From assembly GCA_944391635.1 (NCBI GenBank), contig CALXUL010000020.1, positions 1 through 6,490 of the forward strand: a stretch of DNA of 6,490 nt, read 5' to 3'. Every line of letters starts with the position of its first letter. The stretch's first letter is position 1. The position numbers and the translations under genes were made by a program. Source of the DNA: an uncultured Clostridia bacterium (GTDB taxonomy: Bacteria; Bacillota; Clostridia; UBA1381). Under the pieces are notes generated by a model. The model was not told where the DNA came from. It did no database searches and was given only the letters and a program-made list of their open reading frames with translations. Shown in pieces: positions 1 through 5,091 of the stretch.

Positions 1-363
1 ATTTGAGAAAAATGAAAAGGATAGCGTCTGCAGATGCGAAAATAAATCCCGACGCATATCGGTTTCTATCTTCGCGCCCATAAAATGTCACATATCTGCC
101 ATAAAATAATTTGCCGCAGTATCAACAAGACGCAGTGCAAGATAGAAAAGCGCCGCCGTCATAACGCTTCTTACCGTAAGAGCCGATATATTATACATCG
201 CAGTGTTTGTGATATTCCTTGCTATAAGCGGAAAAACCATTTCGCACACAGTAGTAAGCGCCGCGCATAAAAGGTCAAGAAAAAGCGTCAGCTTATACTT
301 TTTAAAATACGGGAAAAAGCGTTTTAACATATACCCTACCGGCATCCTGTTCTGCTCGTTCAT
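1..363 (-). pseudogene. ABC transporter transmembrane/ATPase half-molecule, 5' part, interrupted by an in-frame TGA (partial)
   Basis: This is the N-terminal part of an ABC exporter half-transporter (ABC_membrane type-1 fold fused to an ATPase domain in the family); the window ends inside the membrane domain. Residues 1-91 are open and contain two hydrophobic stretches, about 24-49 and 66-88, that fit TM1 and TM2. Codon 92 (88-90) is TGA. Without any frame change the reading continues as HFMGAKIETDMRRDLF and then LSFSFF, the usual cytoplasmic-loop sequence of this family, to codon 121 at the window edge. In relatives the motif reads roughly YYGHxMGA, so the stop replaces the glycine; GGA to TGA is one base change. 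TGA is a normal stop elsewhere in the window (the Mrp and ATPase B genes), so recoding is unlikely. Start ATG 363-361 has AAAGGAG at 382-376, 12 nt upstream. An ATG restart at 81-79 lacks a ribosome site. It is either a true nonsense mutation or a sequence error. The transported substrate cannot be told. Confidence 0.8.
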
Positions 364-399
364 AATATACCCTGGCTCCTTTTTACTAATATTAAATAT

Positions 400-428
400 A
401 TTATACCATACAAAAACAATTCTGTAAA
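400..428 (-). promoter_or_regulatory. Sigma-A promoter of the ABC transporter gene
   Basis: Reading the minus strand, a -35 box TTTACA (428-423) is followed by a 17-nt spacer and a perfect -10 box TATAAT (405-400). The trinucleotide TGG directly before the -10 makes it an extended -10. The predicted start of transcription near 393 gives a leader of about 30 nt to the ATG at 363, containing the AAAGGAG ribosome site. The promoter looks intact although the gene it drives carries a stop codon. Confidence 0.75.
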
Positions 429-437
429 ATCATAAGC

Positions 438-465
438 TTGACAAAATACAAAAAAAGAGTATACT
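438..465 (+). promoter_or_regulatory. Sigma-A promoter of the Mrp/NBP35 gene
   Basis: A perfect -35 box TTGACA (438-443), a 16-nt spacer and the -10 box TATACT (460-465) predict transcription starting near 472, about 32 nt before the ATG at 504. The -35 box contains the TTG that would be the start of the longest possible reading frame. That start would lie upstream of the transcript, so it is rejected in favour of the ATG at 504. Confidence 0.8.
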
Positions 466-503
466 GTAAATTATATAAACTAACGAAAAGTGAGGATATA
501 ATT

Positions 504-1331
504 ATGGAATGTAATCATAACTGCGAAAACTGCAGTTCGGATTGTGCCGAACGCGAGCAGGAAAGCCTTCTTGCGCCTCAGAACGCAAACAGCAATATAA
601 AAAAAGTTATTGGCATAGTAAGCGGAAAAGGCGGGGTCGGCAAATCCTTAATTACTGCGCTTTGCGCTGTAATCTCAGCGAGAAAAGGATATAATACCGC
701 AATACTTGATGCCGATATGACCGGTCCGTCAATACCTAAAATGTTTTCTATTAAAAATAAGGCAAAGGGCTGTGAACTTGGTATTCTTCCCGAACTTTCA
801 AAAACCGGGATTAAAATAATGTCGTTAAATCTTCTTCTTGAAAACGAAACCGACCCGGTTATCTGGCGCGGTCCGGTTATCGCAGCAACTGTAAAACAGT
901 TCTGGACCGATGTAGTCTGGGAGGATGTAGACTTTATGTTTATCGACATGCCGCCGGGCACAGGCGATGTTCCGCTTACCGTATTTCAGTCAATTCCTGT
1001 TGACGGAATCATTGTTGTTGCATCCCCGCAAGAACTTGTCGGTATGATTGTTGAAAAAGCCGTTAATATGGCAGGAATGATGAATATACCCGTGCTGGGA
1101 CTCGTTGAAAATATGAGCTATGTTGAATGTCCCGACTGCAAAAAGCAGATAAAGGTCTTTGGCGACAGCCATATTGATGATATTGCAAAAGCTCACAATC
1201 TGCCCGTATTAGGCAAGCTTCCTATTGACCCTAAACTCTCTAAAGCATCCGATGCGGGAGTTATTGAACTCTTTGAAGGAAACTGGCTCGATGATGTTTC
1301 GGATATGCTCGATAAAATGCTAAATAGCTGA
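504..1331 (+). CDS. mrp: Mrp/NBP35 (ApbC) family iron-sulfur cluster carrier ATPase
   Basis: A cytosolic P-loop ATPase of the Mrp/NBP35 family, 275 aa. Members bind a [4Fe-4S] cluster, usually between two monomers, and pass it to apo-enzymes; ATP binding and hydrolysis are needed. Visible motifs: deviant Walker A GKGGVGKS (41-48) with its signature lysine, DADMTGPSIPKM (69-80, switch I/A' region), DMPPGTGD (148-155, Walker B/switch II), and the GLVENMS segment (199-205) followed by CPDC (209-212), the CxxC that holds the bridging cluster. The N-terminus has four further cysteines (C3, C7, C10, C14; spacing C-X3-C-X2-C-X3-C), recalling the extra N-terminal cluster of NBP35 proteins. The ATG at 504 was chosen because GAGGA (492-496) lies 7 nt upstream and a sigma-A promoter at 438-465 excludes the earlier TTG at 438. 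It is divergent from the ABC transporter. No clear terminator follows, so some transcripts may continue into citrate synthase. Family assignment is firm; client proteins are unknown. Confidence 0.95.
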   Translation: MECNHNCENCSSDCAEREQESLLAPQNANSNIKKVIGIVSGKGGVGKSLITALCAVISARKGYNTAILDADMTGPSIPKMFSIKNKAKGCELGILPELSKTGIKIMSLNLLLENETDPVIWRGPVIAATVKQFWTDVVWEDVDFMFIDMPPGTGDVPLTVFQSIPVDGIIVVASPQELVGMIVEKAVNMAGMMNIPVLGLVENMSYVECPDCKKQIKVFGDSHIDDIAKAHNLPVLGKLPIDPKLSKASDAGVIELFEGNWLDDVSDMLDKMLNS

Positions 1332-1350
1332 TACAACGCCTATACAATTA

Positions 1351-1380
1351 TTGACAAACAGGCATAATTTGGTGTATAAT
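1351..1380 (+). promoter_or_regulatory. Consensus sigma-A promoter of citrate synthase
   Basis: Perfect -35 TTGACA (1351-1356) and perfect -10 TATAAT (1375-1380) are separated by 18 nt. Transcription would start near 1387, about 148 nt before the citrate synthase ATG. Both hexamers match consensus, so the promoter should be strong unless the long leader or a repressor limits it. Confidence 0.85.
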
Positions 1381-1386
1381 TATATT

Positions 1387-1534
1387 ATATTAACGCCACT
1401 TTATGCTTGTTTTATTTTATTTTGGAAGGAGGAATTGATACGGTACGGTTATTGGCGGAAGGTATTATAAATACGAGGAAGAATATTCTTTCGGTAATAC
1501 GTATTGAAAAGCAATAATTGAAGGAGGGAACAAA
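1387..1534 (+). promoter_or_regulatory. Citrate synthase 5' leader with inverted repeats and a second SD-like sequence
   Basis: This is the untranslated stretch between the predicted transcription start and citrate synthase. It contains AAGGAGG at 1426-1432, far from the real start; the palindromes AAGAATATTCTT (1479-1490) and AATACGTATT (1496-1505); and a possible two-part hairpin in which AATACG (1470-1475) pairs with CGTATT (1500-1505) around an arm GGAAGA/TCTTTC (1477-1482 with 1487-1492). A weak 5-bp stem (1502-1506 with 1512-1516) is a competing pairing just upstream of the ribosome site AAGGAGG (1521-1527). I do not recognise a known riboswitch or T-box. A regulatory role is inference from length and repeats. 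Confidence 0.35.
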
Positions 1535-2938
1535 ATGAACGAAGCTTACGAAAAAATCACCCAGTTTATCAACGAAAAGGTGGAAAAATGCAAACATTAT
1601 GACAAAATCCCTATTGAGATTTATGAGAAATATAATGTTAAACGCGGTCTGCGCGATAAAAACGGTATAGGCGTTCTTGCAGGACTTACATCAATATCTT
1701 CTGTAGAAGCTTACCGTGAGGAAAACGGTGAAAAGATTCCGTGCGAGGGAAGATTACGTTACCGCGGTTATGATATATATGATATTGTAAGAGGGGCAAT
1801 GGCAGATAAACGTTTTATGTATGAAGAAGCGGCATATCTGCTTCTGTTCGGCGAGCTTCCGTCAGCAAGCGAGCTGGAACAGTTTAAAATGGTTTTAGGG
1901 AATATGCGCACACTCCCGACAAACTTTACACGCGATGTCGTTATGAAGGCGTCAACCAAAGATATTATGAATACAATCACCAGGAGTATTCTGACGCTTG
2001 CATCATATGACCCTGCTGCGGCAAACCTTGACATGGCAAACGTAATGCGTCAGTGTCTTATGCTGATAAGCGTTCTGCCTATGCTGGCTGTATACGGGTA
2101 TCATGCGTATAATCACTATGAACGCGGGGAAAGCATGTATATCCATCATCCGCATTATGAACTGTCTGCTGCAGAAAACGCGCTTTTAATGCTAAGACCG
2201 GATAAAAAATACACCAACCTTGAAGCAAAGGTTCTGGATATGGCTTTGACGCTGCATATGGAGCATGGCGGCGGCAACAACTCCTCCTTTACCACACATG
2301 TTGTTACTTCTTCCGGCTCGGATACCTATTCGGTCATGGCTGCGGCTTTATGCTCACTGAAAGGTCCTAAGCACGGCGGCGCTAACATCAAGGTCGTTAA
2401 CATGATGAATGATTTAAAACAAAATGTCGCAGATACTACCGATGAGGGGCAGATACGCGACTATATAGTAAAGTTGCTTAACAAGGAGGCCTTTGATGAA
2501 AGCGGGCTAATTTATGGTATGGGTCACGCTGTATATTCTATTTCCGACCCGCGTGCTATTATACTAAAGGGCTTTGCACGCGACCTGGCAGCCGAGAAGG
2601 GCGATGAACGCGAATTTAATCTCTACGAAACCGTCGAAAGGCTTGCTACCGAAGTTATTGCAGAAAAACGCAGGATTTATAAAGGCGTGAGCGCAAATGT
2701 CGATTTTTACAGCGGGCTTGTATACAGCATGCTTGATATTCCGTGCGAATTATTTACACCTATATTCGCCATTGCGCGTATTGTAGGCTGGAGCGCGCAT
2801 AGAATGGAAGAGTTGGTAAGCGGCGAAAAGATTATCCGCCCGGCATATAAGAGTATTTCTAAAGAAAAAATTTATACGCCTCTAAACAAGCGCTGGACCA
2901 AAGAACTGGAAGGTCATGACCCTAAGCTGTTAAAATAG
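1535..2938 (+). CDS. gltA: Citrate synthase (Si-type, clostridial long form)
   Basis: Condenses acetyl-CoA with oxaloacetate to give citrate and CoA, the first step of the TCA route to 2-oxoglutarate; cytosolic, 467 aa. All expected active-site elements are present: the HMEHGGGN segment with H244 (oxaloacetate contact, like DHE in other synthases), GPKHGGAN with H280 and GMGHAVY with H331 (the two catalytic histidines), SDPR after it, and NVDFYSG with D390 (catalytic aspartate). The N-terminal region has the family GRLRYRGYDI motif (72-81). It is somewhat longer than the approximately 430 aa E. coli enzyme; the extra residues are mostly the N-terminal 40 or so and an insert near 185-215, rich in His and Tyr. 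The ATG has an ideal AAGGAGG (1521-1527) 7 nt upstream. It has its own strong promoter and a hairpin terminator behind it, so it is probably monocistronic. A 2-methylcitrate synthase role cannot be excluded from sequence alone, but no prp genes are nearby. Confidence 0.95.
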   Translation: MNEAYEKITQFINEKVEKCKHYDKIPIEIYEKYNVKRGLRDKNGIGVLAGLTSISSVEAYREENGEKIPCEGRLRYRGYDIYDIVRGAMADKRFMYEEAAYLLLFGELPSASELEQFKMVLGNMRTLPTNFTRDVVMKASTKDIMNTITRSILTLASYDPAAANLDMANVMRQCLMLISVLPMLAVYGYHAYNHYERGESMYIHHPHYELSAAENALLMLRPDKKYTNLEAKVLDMALTLHMEHGGGNNSSFTTHVVTSSGSDTYSVMAAALCSLKGPKHGGANIKVVNMMNDLKQNVADTTDEGQIRDYIVKLLNKEAFDESGLIYGMGHAVYSISDPRAIILKGFARDLAAEKGDEREFNLYETVERLATEVIAEKRRIYKGVSANVDFYSGLVYSMLDIPCELFTPIFAIARIVGWSAHRMEELVSGEKIIRPAYKSISKEKIYTPLNKRWTKELEGHDPKLLK

Positions 2939-2960
2939 TTTTGAAACCGACAATATTATA

Positions 2961-3006
2961 AAAACCGTGTTGCTTGCAAATAATTTTGCTGCCACACGGT
3001 TTTTTT
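2961..3006. terminator. Bidirectional Rho-independent terminator between citrate synthase and ATPase subunit D
   Basis: AAAACCGTGT (2961-2970) pairs perfectly with ACACGGTTTT (2994-3003). Within it, GCAAA (2976-2980) can pair with TTTGC (2985-2989). A run of seven T follows on the plus strand (3000-3006), and on the minus strand the stem ends in a run of five T (2965-2961 region read in reverse). It lies 22 nt after the citrate synthase stop and 8 nt after the subunit D stop, so one hairpin can end both convergent units. Confidence 0.88.
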
Positions 3007-3014
3007 CGTTATGT

Positions 3015-3692
3015 TTAATCTGTGTCATATCCATCTCGCACACGCTGCTCTGATATACGTTCTTCAACCATCATATCTTTAATCTTCATAAGCCTGGTTG
3101 TATTTGACCTCTCAGCCTCATCAAGTTTCATTGTAATATACCGTATAGTATCCTCATAATTCGGTATCATAACATATTCAAGCGCATTAACGCGCCGGCG
3201 TGTTTTTTCAATCTCAGATGCAAGCAGTGCCGCCGCCTTTTCACATTCGGCAAGACGCAGCATATCAGGAAGCACTCCCGAAAGCTCCGAAATTGCAGCG
3301 TCCAAATCACCGCCGGTATAAGCATAGCCATAGGAAAACATATCGCCCTCAGATAATGCCCTGGTATTTGTTTTAAATACAGGTATATCCACGCTCATTA
3401 TATTCTTATTCGATACTTCAAGAAAAACCTCCTGTTTCGGAAGCATCAAGGCAGAATTTATCACCTCTCGCTGCAAAACCGATCCGGCAACCGCAAAGCT
3501 CTGATTTGCGGCTTTAAGTCTTTCTTCAACCCTTTCCCTTAAAACCTTATTCTCACGCACGATATCCAAAAACTGACGCATAAGCTCATCACGCTTATCT
3601 TTGAGCAGCTTATGTCCGCGCATTGCCACAGACAAACTCTTTTTTAAGCGCGTAAGCTCCATTCGCGTAGGATTTACATTAAGCTGTGCCAT
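3015..3692 (-). CDS. ntpD: V/A-type ATPase subunit D (central rotor stalk)
   Basis: Subunit D forms the central shaft that turns inside the A3B3 head of the V/A-type rotary ATPase and couples ATP turnover to ion movement. The protein is 225 aa, close to the usual 200-230. It opens with the family signature NVNPTRMELTRLKKSL (5-20). Two long charged helices (about 10-65 and 145-215) would form the antiparallel coiled coil, with a less regular middle region around 85-135. Near the end of the second helix the family-typical LEYVMIPNYEDTIRYI (171-186) is present. The start at 3692 is chosen because it matches the family N-terminus; the frame is open further upstream, but this would add residues unlike the family and overlap subunit B. 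AGGA (3698-3695) and AAGGG (3709-3705) lie 2 and 12 nt upstream, neither ideal, so translation is probably coupled to the B gene, which stops 17 nt before. Last gene of the operon. Confidence 0.94.
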   Translation of the reverse strand: MAQLNVNPTRMELTRLKKSLSVAMRGHKLLKDKRDELMRQFLDIVRENKVLRERVEERLKAANQSFAVAGSVLQREVINSALMLPKQEVFLEVSNKNIMSVDIPVFKTNTRALSEGDMFSYGYAYTGGDLDAAISELSGVLPDMLRLAECEKAAALLASEIEKTRRRVNALEYVMIPNYEDTIRYITMKLDEAERSNTTRLMKIKDMMVEERISEQRVRDGYDTD

Positions 3693-3708
3693 ATTCCTAC
3701 CATTCCCT

Positions 3709-5091
3709 TCAACCGTCGTTTTCCTTATTGTAATAAAGGTCAAGATACTCGTCTTTGATTCTCTTAAGCTCGCTCCTTGGAAGTATCGACAAAAGCTGCC
3801 AGCCTATCTTAAGCGTTTCTTCTATGCTCCGGTCGGTTGTATATCCCTGTGATACATACTTTTTCTCAAATTCATCCGCAAATTTTGCATACAGTTTATC
3901 CACATCGGAAAGCGCCGCTTCACCGAGTATAACCATCAATTCTTTTGCCTCTTTACCTCTTGCATATGCGGCAAAAAGCTGGTTCATTGTATTTGCATGG
4001 TCTTCCCTCGTTTTACCTTTTCCTATACCCTTATCTTTGAGTCTTGAAAGACTCGGCAAAACATCAATCGGCGGCATAATGTTTTTTCGGTAAAGCTCTC
4101 TTGACAAGATTATCTGCCCCTCTGTTATATACCCCGTAAGGTCGGGGATTGGATGGGTTTTATCATCCTCCGGCATTGTAAGGATAGGAATCAGAGTTAT
4201 TGACCCGCTCTTTCCTTTTAGTCGTCCTGCACGCTCATAAAGCGTTGCAAGGTCGGTATACATATACCCGGGATAACCGCGTCTGCCCGGAACTTCTTTT
4301 CTTGCGGCAGATACTTCCCTCAATGCATCTGCATAGTTTGTAATATCAGTCATAATAACCAAAACATGCATTCCTAAATCAAATGCAAGGTATTCCGCTG
4401 CCGTAAGCGCCATTTTGGGTGTTGCAATACGCTCTATTGCCGGGTCATTTGCAAGGTTTATAAACAGCACGGTACGCTCCATTGCACCGGTACGTTCAAA
4501 GTCTTCAATAAAGAAATTAGCTTCCTCAAAGGTAATACCTATTGCGGCAAATACAACCGCAAATTTTTCGTCCGTACCGCGAACCTTTGCCTGACGCGCA
4601 ATCTGCGCTGCAAGATTTGCATGCGGCAAGCCGCTGCCTGAAAATATAGGCAGTTTCTGCCCGCGCACCAAAGTATTAAGACCGTCAATTGCACTGACTC
4701 CGGTCTGGATAAATTCCTCCGGGTAATTTCGAGCCGCCGGATTCATCGGAGTTCCGTTTATATCCGCACGCTTATCCGGGATTATAGGTGCTTTTCCGTC
4801 TTTGGGATTGCCCATTCCGTCAAATACTCTGCCAAGCATTGCCTCAGATACACCCAGTTCTATTCCATGTCCCAAAAACCGCACTTTAGACTCGGCAAGA
4901 TTGATGCCGGCACTGTTTTCAAAAAGCTGCACCAACGCATCCGAACCGTTAACCTCAAGAACCCTGCACCGGCGTCTTTCACCGTTTGCAAGTTCTATTT
5001 CTCCGAGTTCGTTATACGTAACCCCGCTTACCTCCTTAATCAGCATAAGCGGTCCGGCAACCTCCTGTATAGTTCTGTATTCCTTAGGCAT
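3709..5091 (-). CDS. ntpB: V/A-type ATPase subunit B (non-catalytic head subunit)
   Basis: Subunit B alternates with A in the A3B3 head of the rotary V/A-ATPase and contributes to the nucleotide site at the A-B interface without being the main catalytic subunit. The 460 aa length is normal. Seen: N-terminal beta-barrel region (about 1-75); SGSGLPHANLAAQ (151-163) at the place where catalytic subunits have the P-loop, with the GKT signature absent as expected for B; LREVSAARKEVPGRRGYPG (257-275) and YTDLATLYERAGR (278-290), both family hallmarks with the arginine that reaches the active site nearby; and SLSRLKDKGIGKGKTREDH (347-365) in the C-terminal domain. The start ATG 5091-5089 overlaps the last 8 nt of subunit A, and GGGAGG (5106-5101) lies 9 nt upstream, so translation is probably coupled. 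The order A-B-D matches clostridial and enterococcal ntp operons. Whether the complex moves Na+ or H+ cannot be read here, because that depends on the membrane K subunit. Confidence 0.97.
   Translation of the reverse strand: MPKEYRTIQEVAGPLMLIKEVSGVTYNELGEIELANGERRRCRVLEVNGSDALVQLFENSAGINLAESKVRFLGHGIELGVSEAMLGRVFDGMGNPKDGKAPIIPDKRADINGTPMNPAARNYPEEFIQTGVSAIDGLNTLVRGQKLPIFSGSGLPHANLAAQIARQAKVRGTDEKFAVVFAAIGITFEEANFFIEDFERTGAMERTVLFINLANDPAIERIATPKMALTAAEYLAFDLGMHVLVIMTDITNYADALREVSAARKEVPGRRGYPGYMYTDLATLYERAGRLKGKSGSITLIPILTMPEDDKTHPIPDLTGYITEGQIILSRELYRKNIMPPIDVLPSLSRLKDKGIGKGKTREDHANTMNQLFAAYARGKEAKELMVILGEAALSDVDKLYAKFADEFEKKYVSQGYTTDRSIEETLKIGWQLLSILPRSELKRIKDEYLDLYYNKENDG

Noticed and set aside
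88..90. TGA read as an amino acid (glycine in an alternative code, tryptophan, or selenocysteine)
   Set aside because: TGA ends the Mrp and ATPase B genes in this window, tryptophans are TGG, and no SECIS-like element or selenoprotein family is evident.
85..427. Plus-strand short frames opposite the ABC transporter start and promoter
   Set aside because: They lie opposite a recognisable ABC transporter segment and its promoter, and have no family-like sequence.
438..503. N-terminal extension of the Mrp/NBP35 protein by 22 residues from a TTG start at 438
   Set aside because: The TTG is part of a perfect -35 box and lies upstream of the predicted transcript; the ATG at 504 has a good ribosome site and gives the usual family N-terminus.
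578..961. Minus-strand open frame of 127 codons inside the Mrp/NBP35 gene
   Set aside because: It is antisense to a well-supported gene, has no recognisable family signature, and its hydrophobic composition is what the reverse complement of such a gene gives.
1332..1350. Terminator after the Mrp/NBP35 gene
   Set aside because: No stable GC stem followed by a T-run is visible before the citrate synthase promoter, so none is called.
3693..3743. N-terminal extension of subunit D by 17 residues
   Set aside because: It would overlap the end of subunit B, adds residues unlike the family, and the MAQLNVNPTR start at 3692 is typical of subunit D.
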